Assembly (NCBI RefSeq): GCF_018336155.1
Contig: NZ_JAGYHF010000001.1
Span: forward strand, 124,001-188,000
Reading direction: 5' to 3'
Origin: Pseudomonas rustica
GTDB lineage: Bacteria > Pseudomonadota > Gammaproteobacteria > Pseudomonadales > Pseudomonadaceae
DNA: 64,000 nucleotides
The first letter of the stretch is position 1; each line of letters opens with the position of its first letter. Both the position numbers and the translations under genes were made by a program. The notes below the pieces were generated by a model that searched no databases, had not been told where the DNA came from, and saw nothing but the letters and a program-made list of their open reading frames with translations. Shown here piece after piece: positions 42,187 to 50,723 of this stretch.

Positions 42187-45132
42187 ATGCCCAGCCCACT
42201 GCGCCCGGAACAACGCCGGTTCCCTCTGCATGTGCACATCAGCGTCATGTTTACGTTTCTATTGCTGCTTACCGGGGTGATCCTGGGACTGTTCAATTAC
42301 CGACAGACCACGCAGATCATCTTGTCGAGCAGCGAAAAACTGTTCAACCGCATCGAACAGGATGTACGCGTCGACCTGCACGCCACCTATCAGCCGATTC
42401 GCCATCTGCTCAGCCTGCTGGCAGAAAACCCGGCCACGCAAGCTTTGGCGCTGGAACAGCGACTGCCTTTGCTCAGGCCATTCAGCCAGTCACTGACGGA
42501 CAATCCGGATCTGGCCTCGCTGTATCTGGGTTATGCAAACGGTGATTTCTTCATGGTGCGACCGTTGCGCAATGGTGCTTTGAAAACCCTGCTCAAAGCA
42601 CCGGAGGCCGCCGCGTTTCAGGTCTGGAGCATTGAGCACGGTGCCGATGGCCCGCCACGGTCGCAATCGCTGTTCTTTGATCAATCGCTCACGCCGATCA
42701 GCCGACAGGACAACCCCGAAGACCTTTATGACCCGCGTACCCGCGCCTGGTTTACCAGCGCCCGACAGCAGGCCGAGCAAATCACCACCGAACCCTACGT
42801 ATTTTTCTCCACCCACAATGTCGGCACCACCCTCGCCCGGCGCAGTGGCGAAAACGCCGTGATTGGCGCCGACCTGACGCTGGAAGCGCTGTCCGCAACC
42901 CTGACCAAACACGTGGTCACCCCGGCCACCGAAATCGCCTTGTTCGATGCCGACGGCAATGCCGTGGCCTACCCCGACAGCAGCCGTCTGATCGTCGACG
43001 ATCGCACCGCACGGCTGGCCAAGGTGACTGATCTCAGTCCGCAATTGCATGCGTTGCTGTCCGGCGCGCACAAAGGCAATCGCCTGGAATCCGAAGGTCG
43101 CCAATGGATCGTCGCCCGCAGCAGCATGCAGGAAGGTGGGCCGCGCGGTCTGCAATTGGCCTTGCTGGTGCCAGAGGACGAGTTGCTGGTCGACGCGTAC
43201 CGCATGCGCTGGCAAGGCGCGCTGATTACCCTCGCGACGTTATTGCTGTGCCTGCCGCTGGGCTGGTTGATCTCACGAATTCTGGTCAAACCCCTGCACG
43301 CGCTGGTGAAAGAGGCCGACGCAATTCGCAGTTTCGATTTCAATTTCCCCCTGACCCGGCGCTCGCCAGTGCTGGAAGTTGATCAATTGAGTGTGTCGAT
43401 GGCACGGATGAAAGACACGCTGGCGAGTTTCTTCCGCATCACAGACAGCCTTTGTGCCGAAACCCGATTCGCGCCGCTGTTACAGCGTGTGCTGTTCGAA
43501 ACCGTGCAGATCGCTCAGGCTCAGGCCGGCCTGATCTACCTGCGCGAAAGCGACGGCAACCGGATGGAACCTTACGGGATGGTCATCGACGGCACCGCGC
43601 AAACCCTCGAAGATTTCGATATTCAGGGCCACGACCTGCAAGCACATCAAGGTCCGGCATGGTTTCAAGAGCTGGCACACGCCGACAACGTGGTGAGCAA
43701 CCTGGGTTTCGAACAGGCCGGCGACCTGCAAAAAGTCTTGCTCGCGATGGCTTCGCCGCGCGTGCATCTGATCGGCATTCGCCTGCGCAACCGCCACAAC
43801 GAAACCATCGGCCTGCTGATCTTGCTAGTGAACGACAGCGGCACGTCCGCCGACCTGGAAAAACTGCGACCGGATCGCATCGCCTTTCTCCAGGCCGTGT
43901 CCGGCGCCGCCGCGGTGAGCATCGAAAGCCAACGGTTGCAGGCCAAACAGAAACAACTGCTGGACGCCTTCATTCAATTGCTGGCCGGCGCCATCGATGC
44001 AAAAAGTCCCTACACCGGCGGCCATTGCCAGCGCGTGCCGGAACTGACTCTGATGCTCGCTCATGCGGCGGCAGCCAGTCACGCCCCAGCCTTCAAGGCC
44101 TATCAACCCAGCGAAGATGAATGGGAGGCGCTGCACATTGCCGCGTGGCTGCACGATTGCGGCAAGGTCACCACGCCCGAATACGTGGTCGACAAGGCCA
44201 CCAAACTGGAGACCATCAACGACCGTATCCATGAGATTCGCACGCGCTTTGAGGTGCTCAAACGCGATGCCTGGATCAGCTACTGGCAAGCACTGGCCAT
44301 GGGTGGTAACGAAGAACAGCTCAGCGTTTTGCGCGACACCACGTTGTTGGCACTCGATGAAGATTTCGCCTTCGTCGCCCGCTGTAATCTGGGCAGTGAG
44401 GCGATGGCCGAAGCGGATCTGCAACGACTGAATGAGCTGGGCCAACGCACATGGATGCGCACACTCGACGATCGTTTGGGGGTGTCATGGGAAGAAAACC
44501 GTCGCCAGTCGCGAACCTCGGCGCCGACTCTGCCAGTGCGGGAAAAACTGCTGGCGGACAAGCCCGAACACTTGCTCGAACGCGCCGACAGTGAGCTGAT
44601 TCCGGAAGACAATCCGTGGGGGTTCAAACTCGACGTGCCACGCTACAAATACAACCGCGGCGAGTTGTACAACCTGAGCATCACCCGCGGCACGCTGACC
44701 CGCGAAGAACGCTACATCATCAACCATCACATGGTGCAGACGATCCTGATGCTCAGCCACCTGCCCTTCCCCGGGCACCTGGACAGCGTCGCCGAAATCG
44801 CCGGCGGCCATCATGAAAAAATGGACGGCACCGGTTACCCGAAACGTCTGAAACGCGAAGAAATGAGCCTGCCGGCACGGATGATGGCGATTGCCGATAT
44901 TTTCGAGGCACTGACGGCGGCAGATAGGCCTTACAAAAAGGCCAAATCCTTGAGCGAGGCGCTGAATATCATGGCGACAATGAGCCACGAGTCGCACATT
45001 GATCCTGAGCTGTTCGGTCTGTTTATCAACGAAGGCGTGTATTTGCAGTACGCCACGCGCTTCCTTGATCCGCAGCAGATCGATGCGGTGGATCCCGCCA
45101 GCCTGCTCCGCAAGGCTGGCGTCAGCGCATGA
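42187..45132 (+). CDS. membrane HD-GYP c-di-GMP phosphodiesterase with cache, HAMP and GAF domains
   Basis: A 981-residue inner-membrane protein with a membrane helix near 20-38, a periplasmic dCache-type sensor to about 340, a second membrane helix (ITLATLLLCLPLGWLI), HAMP, a GAF domain (FAPLLQRVLFETVQIAQAQAG) and a C-terminal HD-GYP region. The HD motif AAWLHDCGKVTTPEYV lies near 656 and GGHHEKMDGTGYP near 875. In ordinary HD-GYP proteins these motifs are about 60 residues apart. Here about 150 extra residues are inserted, including FEVLKRDAWISYWQAL and RTWMRTLDDRLGVSWE. It probably hydrolyses cyclic-di-GMP. It sits 48 bases after the BvgS-like kinase, within reach of co-transcription, with GGAGAG before ATG 42187. 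Confidence 0.85.
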   Translation: MPSPLRPEQRRFPLHVHISVMFTFLLLLTGVILGLFNYRQTTQIILSSSEKLFNRIEQDVRVDLHATYQPIRHLLSLLAENPATQALALEQRLPLLRPFSQSLTDNPDLASLYLGYANGDFFMVRPLRNGALKTLLKAPEAAAFQVWSIEHGADGPPRSQSLFFDQSLTPISRQDNPEDLYDPRTRAWFTSARQQAEQITTEPYVFFSTHNVGTTLARRSGENAVIGADLTLEALSATLTKHVVTPATEIALFDADGNAVAYPDSSRLIVDDRTARLAKVTDLSPQLHALLSGAHKGNRLESEGRQWIVARSSMQEGGPRGLQLALLVPEDELLVDAYRMRWQGALITLATLLLCLPLGWLISRILVKPLHALVKEADAIRSFDFNFPLTRRSPVLEVDQLSVSMARMKDTLASFFRITDSLCAETRFAPLLQRVLFETVQIAQAQAGLIYLRESDGNRMEPYGMVIDGTAQTLEDFDIQGHDLQAHQGPAWFQELAHADNVVSNLGFEQAGDLQKVLLAMASPRVHLIGIRLRNRHNETIGLLILLVNDSGTSADLEKLRPDRIAFLQAVSGAAAVSIESQRLQAKQKQLLDAFIQLLAGAIDAKSPYTGGHCQRVPELTLMLAHAAAASHAPAFKAYQPSEDEWEALHIAAWLHDCGKVTTPEYVVDKATKLETINDRIHEIRTRFEVLKRDAWISYWQALAMGGNEEQLSVLRDTTLLALDEDFAFVARCNLGSEAMAEADLQRLNELGQRTWMRTLDDRLGVSWEENRRQSRTSAPTLPVREKLLADKPEHLLERADSELIPEDNPWGFKLDVPRYKYNRGELYNLSITRGTLTREERYIINHHMVQTILMLSHLPFPGHLDSVAEIAGGHHEKMDGTGYPKRLKREEMSLPARMMAIADIFEALTAADRPYKKAKSLSEALNIMATMSHESHIDPELFGLFINEGVYLQYATRFLDPQQIDAVDPASLLRKAGVSA

Positions 45133-45615
45133 TCAGCAGTCGGTCAGGCGCAGGAAAATCGCCGCCAGTTGCTCGATGCCGGCCTGATCGTCAGCGCCAA
45201 AACGCGCCAGCTTCGGGCTGTCGAGGTCGAGCACGCCAATCAGGCGACCGTCCTTGACCAACGGCACGACCAGTTCACTGTTCGACGCGCTGTCGCAAGC
45301 GATATGGCCGGGAAACGCGTGAACGTCTTCGACTCGCTGCGTCTGCAAGGTTGCTGCCGCCGCGCCGCAGACACCGCGACCAAACGGAATGCGCACGCAA
45401 GCGATCTGCCCTTGGAACGGGCCGAGCACCAGCTCTTCGTTGCGGTTGAGGTAGAAACCCGCCCAGTTCAGGTCATCGAGCTGGTTAAACAGGAACGCCG
45501 AAAACTGCGCGGCGTTGGCGATGAAATCGCGTTCGTCCGCCAGCAGCGATTCCAGTTGCGCGGCCAACATGCCATAGCCTTCGAGACCCTGGCCGCTTTG
45601 TTGCAAATCAATCAT
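45133..45615 (-). CDS. msrC: free methionine-(R)-sulfoxide reductase (GAF type)
   Basis: A 160-residue cytosolic GAF-fold enzyme that reduces free methionine-R-sulfoxide. The fRMsr pattern is clear: NWAGFYLNRNEELVLGPFQG, then IACVRIPFGRGVCGAA and HIACDSASNSELVVP. These contain the three conserved cysteines and are followed by GVLDLDSP and RFGADDQAGIEQ. ATG 45615 overlaps the stop of the upstream DUF815 ATPase gene (ATGA), so both are co-transcribed. Its position a few kilobases from msrB and gpx fits a local concentration of oxidative-repair genes. It converges with the HD-GYP gene. Confidence 0.88.
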   Translation of the reverse strand: MIDLQQSGQGLEGYGMLAAQLESLLADERDFIANAAQFSAFLFNQLDDLNWAGFYLNRNEELVLGPFQGQIACVRIPFGRGVCGAAAATLQTQRVEDVHAFPGHIACDSASNSELVVPLVKDGRLIGVLDLDSPKLARFGADDQAGIEQLAAIFLRLTDC

Positions 45616-46502
45616 GCCTTGTGCTCCAACAATTTCAGTCCCACCCAGTAGCGGGCGAATTGGTACGCGCAACGTCCGTTGCGATTGCCGCGGCCAGTGG
45701 CCCAACGCACGGCGAGGATGTCCAGCTCTTCGTCGCGCTGCCAGCTCAGATTGGCCTTGGCTGCCAACTGGCCGATCCAGTGTTCAACGACGTCGAGGAA
45801 GTGTTCTTGGGTGAATGGGTAGAACGACAGCCACAGTCCAAAGCGATCCGACAGAGCAATCTTGTCCTCCACCGCTTCGCTTGGGTGCAACTCGCCGTCG
45901 ACGCGTTTCCAGTTTTCGTTGTCGCTTTCCTTCTCCGGCACCAGGTGGCGACGGTTGGAGGTGGCGTACAGCAAGACGTTGTCCGGCGCCTGTTCCAGCG
46001 AGCCGTCCAGCACGCTTTTCAGCACGCGGTAATCTCCTTCGCCGGACTCGAACGACAAGTCATCGCAGAACAACACAAAGCGCTGTGGCAGTTTGCCGAT
46101 CTGCTCGACCACGCGCGGCAGGTCGGCCAGATGATCGCGTTCGATCTCGATCAAACGCAGGCCGGCGGCGGCGTGTTCGGCCAGCAACGCACGCACCAGC
46201 GAGGATTTACCGGTACCGCGCGAGCCCCACAGCAAGGCGTGGTTGGCCGGCATGCCGTCGAGGAATTGCTGGGTGTTGCGGCCCAGTTGTTCGAGCTGAC
46301 GGTCGACGCCGATCAGGTCGGACAGACGCATGTCGAGGCGGACTTCCAGCGGCAGCAAATAACCGCTGCGCCCGTCACGCTGCCAGCGCGCGGCCAGGCA
46401 AGTGTTCCAGTCGATCACCGGACGCGGTGCCGGCAACAAGGGTTCGATCCGCGCCAGAACCGACTCGGCGCGTTCAAGAAAAGCATTCAATCGGGAATCC
46501 AC
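45612..46502 (-). CDS. DUF815 family P-loop ATPase
   Basis: A 296-residue AAA+-like ATPase. GTG 46502 was chosen because GAGG stands seven to eight bases upstream and the conserved VDSRLNAFLERAESVLA follows. Walker A is LLWGSRGTGKSSLVRAL and Walker B RFVLFCDDLSFE. Further family marks are LDGSLEQAPDNVLLYATSNRRHLVPE and DRFGLWLSFYPFTQEHFL. DUF815 proteins are soluble, with no established reaction. It overlaps the following msrC gene by four bases. The family is broadly conserved in pseudomonads next to a methionine-sulfoxide-reductase or membrane gene, but the functional link is unproven. Confidence 0.85.
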   Translation of the reverse strand: MDSRLNAFLERAESVLARIEPLLPAPRPVIDWNTCLAARWQRDGRSGYLLPLEVRLDMRLSDLIGVDRQLEQLGRNTQQFLDGMPANHALLWGSRGTGKSSLVRALLAEHAAAGLRLIEIERDHLADLPRVVEQIGKLPQRFVLFCDDLSFESGEGDYRVLKSVLDGSLEQAPDNVLLYATSNRRHLVPEKESDNENWKRVDGELHPSEAVEDKIALSDRFGLWLSFYPFTQEHFLDVVEHWIGQLAAKANLSWQRDEELDILAVRWATGRGNRNGRCAYQFARYWVGLKLLEHKA

Positions 46503-46626
46503 GTCTTTTCCTCGGGCTCGTTCACAGTGATGATGGCGATCCAGCCACGACACACAGACTTAAAGTCCCGCACCCAGCCTTGTTACAAGGCGATTCGGGA
46601 ACCTCGGTATCCATACATGATCGACT

Positions 46627-48990
46627 ATGCTTGAGCAGCGAAGGGAAACGGAAGTGGTTCAACACCCCATGGATATCAAATTCACCCAACGGCTGTCGTA
46701 CAAGCAAGCCAAGCTTACTGTGCTGGTCGGGTTCATTCTGGGCACGCTGCTCAGCCTGCTGCAAATCGGCATCGATTATGCCAGTGAAGACGCTTCCATC
46801 AACCGTGAAATCCTGTCTTTGCTGGAAATCAGCCACAATCCGGCGTCTCGCATCGCTTACAACATCGACGCCGAACTGGCCCAGGAACTCACCCTCGGCC
46901 TGCTGCGTTCGCCGGCCATCATTTCCGCGCAACTGACCGATAACAACGATACGGTGCTGGCCAGCGTCAAACGTCCCGAGCTGCAAAGCGGCTACCGGAT
47001 GATCAGCGATGCCCTGTTCGGCGCCAAACGCCAGTTCGAAGACCGCCTCTACCTCGACCACCTGCCCACCGAATCGCTAGGGGTGCTAAGCCTTGAAGTC
47101 GACACTTACGCGTTCGGCAGCCGCTTTCTGCGCCGGGCGGAAATCACCTTGCTCAACGGTTTCGCCCGCAGCCTGATTCTTACCGGCATTCTGCTGGCGT
47201 TGTTCTACGTGATGCTGACCAAGCCACTGGTGCGGGTGATTCGCGAACTCAGCAGTCGCGATCCGCGCAGCGCAGAACCGACAACTCTGGAATGCCCCGC
47301 CGGGCATGCCAATGACGAAATTGGTGTACTGGTCAAAGTCGCCAATCAGCAATTCGAAAACATCGCCACGGAAATTCAGCAGCGCCGCAACGCGGAAAAC
47401 CGCCTGACCGATTACCTCAGCCAACTGGAAACCATCGTTTCCTCGCGCACCGCTGAACTCAAGGCGATCAACACGCGGCTCAGCCAATCCAATCAGGAAC
47501 TCGAAGTCGCCCGCAGCACCGCTTTGGACATGGCCGAGGCACGCTCGGCGTTTCTCGCCAACATGAGTCATGAAATTCGCACGCCGCTCAACGGCTTGCT
47601 GGGGATGATCGCGCTATCGCTGGACGGCCCGTTGAATGCCGAACAGCAACAACAACTGGCGATCGCCCACGACTCGGGCAAAGTGCTGGTGGAATTGCTC
47701 AACGATATTCTCGATCTGTCGAAATTCGATGCCGGGCAACTGGAGCTCGAACACATTCCGTTCGACCTCGGTGCGCTGGTCGAGGACACCGCCAATCTGC
47801 TCTCGCAGAATGCTGCGCCGAGCGTCGAACTGACCTGCCTGATCGATCCGCACTTCCCCGCGCTGGTACTCGGCGACCCGACCCGGGTTCGGCAGATCGT
47901 CAGCAACCTGCTGTCGAACGCGCTGAAGTTCACCCGTTTCGGTCGCGTCGATGTGCGCTTGTCGGCCTATAAGGATGGCGTGCGCATCGAAGTCTGTGAC
48001 ACCGGGATCGGCATCGCGCAGGAAGCGCAGGTGAAAATCTTCCAGCCGTTTACTCAGGCTGGCGCTGGCATCACTCGGCAATATGGCGGCACCGGGCTTG
48101 GTCTGGCGCTGACCTACAACCTGTGCGAAGCCATGCAGGGCCGTCTGACGATCAGTTCGGAGGCCGGTTTCGGCAGCCAGTTCTGTGCCGAATTGCCGTT
48201 GCCCAGCCATACCCGCGCGATCGCTCCGGCACCGCTGCATGGCAAAGTCCTCGCCATCACCGCTGGCAGTAGTGGCCTGGCAGAACTGCTGAAAAGTTTG
48301 CTGCCGGGCTGGGGCATCGAATACGACCAGTGCACGATTGATGATTCATTGCTGGGCCGCACGCCTGACGTATTGATCACCGATTGCCCGGAATGCCTGT
48401 TCGGCCTGCGCCCCACCATTAAGGCGCCGATTTTACTGGTCACCGCTTATGGCAGTTTTCTGCCCAGCGAAGAAGCCGCGGCGCTGGCGCCACTGCAGCA
48501 GCAGGCGCGACCGCTGGCTCGCAACGCGCTGTATCAGAATCTGCGCAGAACCTTGCAAGCGGACATCACCGATGTCGGTGATACACCTCTGGAGGCTGCA
48601 CCCTCGCTTCGGCGCGCTCGGGTTCTGTTGGTCGAGAACAACCCGGTCAATCAACTGGTGGCCAAAGGCATGCTCGGCAAGCTTGGTTGCGAAGTGGTGG
48701 TCGCGGCTCACGGTGCCGAGGCGTTGGATCAACTGGAATTCCATGATTTCGACATGGTGCTGATGGACTGCAACATGCCGGTGATGGACGGCTACGAAGC
48801 GAGTCGGCAGATTCGCCAGAGCGGGCGCTGGCCGCAATTGCCGATCGTCGCCCTGACCGCCAACGCCATGTCCGAAGAACGAGAACGCTGCCGCGCGGCG
48901 GGCATGAGCGACTATCTGGCCAAACCGTTTCGCCGCGAAGAACTGGCAGCGCTGCTTGATCTATGGGTGCCGATTACGCCAAAGCCTTGA
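46627..48990 (+). CDS. sagS: hybrid sensor kinase SagS
   Basis: About 787 residues from ATG 46627; GTG 46654 has a better ribosome site and ATG 46669 begins the conserved MDIKFTQRLSYKQAKL. In P. aeruginosa SagS (786 residues) works with HptB and BfiS in surface attachment and biofilm drug tolerance. The layout agrees: membrane helix 1 (LTVLVGFILGTLLSLLQIG), a periplasmic HmsP-like sensor, helix 2 (LILTGILLALFYVML), a HAMP-like linker and coiled coil, HisKA (FLANMSHEIRTPLNGLLGM), HATPase (NLLSNALKFTRFG, GGTGLGLAL), a degenerate central segment and a receiver with VLMDCNMPVMDGYE. The neighbours ospR-gpx-msrB-alaA-htpX match PA2825-PA2830, which supports orthology. Confidence 0.85.
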   Translation: MLEQRRETEVVQHPMDIKFTQRLSYKQAKLTVLVGFILGTLLSLLQIGIDYASEDASINREILSLLEISHNPASRIAYNIDAELAQELTLGLLRSPAIISAQLTDNNDTVLASVKRPELQSGYRMISDALFGAKRQFEDRLYLDHLPTESLGVLSLEVDTYAFGSRFLRRAEITLLNGFARSLILTGILLALFYVMLTKPLVRVIRELSSRDPRSAEPTTLECPAGHANDEIGVLVKVANQQFENIATEIQQRRNAENRLTDYLSQLETIVSSRTAELKAINTRLSQSNQELEVARSTALDMAEARSAFLANMSHEIRTPLNGLLGMIALSLDGPLNAEQQQQLAIAHDSGKVLVELLNDILDLSKFDAGQLELEHIPFDLGALVEDTANLLSQNAAPSVELTCLIDPHFPALVLGDPTRVRQIVSNLLSNALKFTRFGRVDVRLSAYKDGVRIEVCDTGIGIAQEAQVKIFQPFTQAGAGITRQYGGTGLGLALTYNLCEAMQGRLTISSEAGFGSQFCAELPLPSHTRAIAPAPLHGKVLAITAGSSGLAELLKSLLPGWGIEYDQCTIDDSLLGRTPDVLITDCPECLFGLRPTIKAPILLVTAYGSFLPSEEAAALAPLQQQARPLARNALYQNLRRTLQADITDVGDTPLEAAPSLRRARVLLVENNPVNQLVAKGMLGKLGCEVVVAAHGAEALDQLEFHDFDMVLMDCNMPVMDGYEASRQIRQSGRWPQLPIVALTANAMSEERERCRAAGMSDYLAKPFRREELAALLDLWVPITPKP

Positions 48991-49435
48991 TCTGCCCGAG
49001 CAAGTGATCGAGGCCGTTGCGCAATTCGTTGAGCCGATCAAGATCCACGCCGCTGTCGCACAACAATTTTGCTTTGAGCGGCCCGACCTGCTCGCGCAAT
49101 GCTTGCCCGGCGGGCGTCAGGCTCAAATGCACCTCACGCTCATCGCGAGCCGAACGCTGGCGCTGCACCCAGTGCATTTGCTCCAGACGCTTGAGCAACG
49201 GCGTCAGCGTCCCGGAATCCAGTGCCAGACGTTCGCCCAGCGCTTTCACCGTCGGTTGCTCCGGAGCGTTTTCCTGCCACTCCCACAACACCAGCATCAC
49301 CAGATATTGCGGGTAGGTCAGGCCGAGCTGATCGAGCATCGGCTTGTAGGCGCGAATCACTGCGCGGGATGCGGCGTACAGCTTGAAACACAACTGGTTG
49401 TCGAGCTGCATCGAATCGACGGACAGGCTGTTCAT
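48974..49435 (-). CDS. ospR: MarR-family thiol-peroxide sensor OspR
   Basis: A 153-residue repressor of the OhrR/OspR subgroup. The redox cysteine lies in QLCFKLYAASRAVIRAYKP (Cys16 here, with a second cysteine in KAKLLCDSGVDLD). The winged helix is KALGERLALDSGTLTPLLKRL, followed by the wing HWVQRQRSARDEREVHLSL. In P. aeruginosa OspR represses its own operon with glutathione peroxidase and releases DNA on oxidation. ATG 49435 overlaps the gpx stop (ATGA), so gpx-ospR is an operon. A perfect palindrome upstream of gpx (49962-49985) is the probable operator. It overlaps the convergent end of sagS by 17 bases. Confidence 0.88.
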   Translation of the reverse strand: MNSLSVDSMQLDNQLCFKLYAASRAVIRAYKPMLDQLGLTYPQYLVMLVLWEWQENAPEQPTVKALGERLALDSGTLTPLLKRLEQMHWVQRQRSARDEREVHLSLTPAGQALREQVGPLKAKLLCDSGVDLDRLNELRNGLDHLLGQIKALA

Positions 49436-49917
49436 TTCAGCAGCGCTTCGATCTCGCCGTTCAGATCCTGTGGTTTGGTGGTCGGGGCGAAACGCTTGAC
49501 CAGTTGACCATCCTTGCCGATCAGGAACTTGGTGAAATTCCACTTGATGCCCTGCGAACCCAGCAGACCCGGCGCGCGCTTTTTCAATTGCACGAACAGC
49601 GGATGTGCATCGGCACCGTTGACATCAATCTTCTTGAACAGCGGGAAACTCACGCCGAAGTTGAGCTCGCAGAACTCACTGATCGCGCCCTCGTTGCCCG
49701 GCTCCTGCTTGCCGAACTGATTGCACGGAAAACCCAGCACCACCAGGCCTTGATCCTTGTAGGTCTGCCACAGTTCTTCGAGGCCTGTGTATTGCGGGGT
49801 GAAACCGCACTTGCTCGCTGTATTGACCACCAGCACCGCTTTACCGGCGTAGTCGGCGAGGGTCTTTTGCTCACCCTTGATGGTGGTGCACGGGATATTC
49901 AGCAGGTTGTCGCTCAT
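49432..49917 (-). CDS. gpx: glutathione peroxidase
   Basis: A 161-residue thiol peroxidase of the glutathione peroxidase family that reduces organic and hydrogen peroxides. The catalytic cysteine is in VVNTASKCGFTPQYTGLEEL. LVVLGFPCNQFGKQEPG carries the conserved resolving cysteine and glutamine, and KWNFTKFLIGKDG the tryptophan-asparagine pair, so Cys, Gln, Trp and Asn are all present. The start ATG 49917 fits the conserved MSDNLLNIPC. It is first gene of the gpx-ospR operon, with the OspR-type palindrome 45-68 bases upstream. It is cytosolic, without a signal peptide. Confidence 0.9.
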   Translation of the reverse strand: MSDNLLNIPCTTIKGEQKTLADYAGKAVLVVNTASKCGFTPQYTGLEELWQTYKDQGLVVLGFPCNQFGKQEPGNEGAISEFCELNFGVSFPLFKKIDVNGADAHPLFVQLKKRAPGLLGSQGIKWNFTKFLIGKDGQLVKRFAPTTKPQDLNGEIEALLK

Positions 49918-49961
49918 GGGTCGGGCTCCGCAGGAAGTGGCAAAGGGCAAACATAGCGAGC

Positions 49962-49985
49962 AATTAAATTGTGTGCAATTTAATT
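49962..49985 (-). promoter_or_regulatory. probable OspR operator (perfect palindrome)
   Basis: AATTAAATTG-TGTG-CAATTTAATT has exact 10-bp arms around a 4-base spacer. It lies 45-68 bases upstream of the gpx start, where the promoter should be. AT-rich palindromes with an AATTG/CAATT core are typical of OhrR/OspR-class MarR regulators, and ospR is the second gene of this operon. Confidence 0.75.
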
Positions 49986-49996
49986 TATCGGATTCC

Positions 49997-50088
49997 CCCC
50001 TGTAGGAGCTGCCGAAGGCTGCGATCTTTTGACGTTGTTTTTTAAAGCAAGATCAAAGGATCGCAGCCTTCGGCAGCTCCTACAGGGG
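49997..50088. repeat. REP inverted pair, class GTAGGAGCTGCCG
   Basis: Arms starting CCCCTGTAGGAGCTGCCGAA and their inverse complement at 50060-50088 enclose a spacer of about 30 bases between gpx and msrB. The same sequence class recurs at 59407-59491, identifying it as a Pseudomonas extragenic palindrome (REP doublet). Confidence 0.85.
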
Positions 50089-50101
50089 TTTTATCGTGAG
50101 G

Positions 50102-50500
50102 TTACTCGCGTGGTTCGAGGTTCAGGCACACCGAATTGATGCAATAACGCAGACCGGTCGGCGGCGGGCCGTCCGGGAACACGTGGCCCAGGTGTGCGTC
50201 GCAGCGAGCGCATTTCACTTCAGTGCGAATCATGCCGTGAGTGGTGTCACGTATTTCGGTCATCGCGCTTTCGCCGATGGGCGCGTAGAAGCTCGGCCAG
50301 CCGCAGCCGGAGTCGAATTTGGTCTTGGAATCGAACAGTGGCTCATTGCAGCACACGCAATGATAAACACCGTCGGTTTTGGTCGCATTGTACTTGCCGG
50401 AGAACGGTCGTTCGGTCGCACTGAGACGGCAAACGTTGTACTGCTCGGGGTCGAGCATCTCACGCCATTCTTCCAGGGTTTTTTCCAACTTTTCCATCAT
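50102..50500 (-). CDS. msrB: peptide-methionine (R)-S-oxide reductase MsrB
   Basis: A 132-residue enzyme that reduces methionine-R-sulfoxide in proteins. The zinc pairs C-x2-C are in [11 protein letters not shown] and [14 protein letters not shown]. The substrate strand SGCGWPSFY and the catalytic [10 protein letters not shown] are intact. It starts at ATG 50500 (or 50497) with a GAGG site just upstream. It diverges from alaA and lies downstream of the gpx operon across a REP element, in the same order as P. aeruginosa PA2827. Together with msrC and gpx it forms a thiol/methionine repair neighbourhood. Confidence 0.93.
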   Translation of the reverse strand: MMEKLEKTLEEWREMLDPEQYNVCRLSATERPFSGKYNATKTDGVYHCVCCNEPLFDSKTKFDSGCGWPSFYAPIGESAMTEIRDTTHGMIRTEVKCARCDAHLGHVFPDGPPPTGLRYCINSVCLNLEPRE

Positions 50501-50723
50501 CACACCTCAGCGGCTGAAAAAGCCCGATCTGTACCTTTTCCACGGATCGAGCGGCACGTATGATTGCGCCTCATTTGATGCCAGTCTGGCAGCCGCGTTA
50601 CATGCACTCAAACGGATTTTTTGCAGCGTCACGTTCCGGCACCCGGTTGGCATGCAAACGCAGGAATCCCAGTACGGTAGTTCATACAGCGTCTGGATCG
50701 TTCATTTTCGGGATCACATCGCC

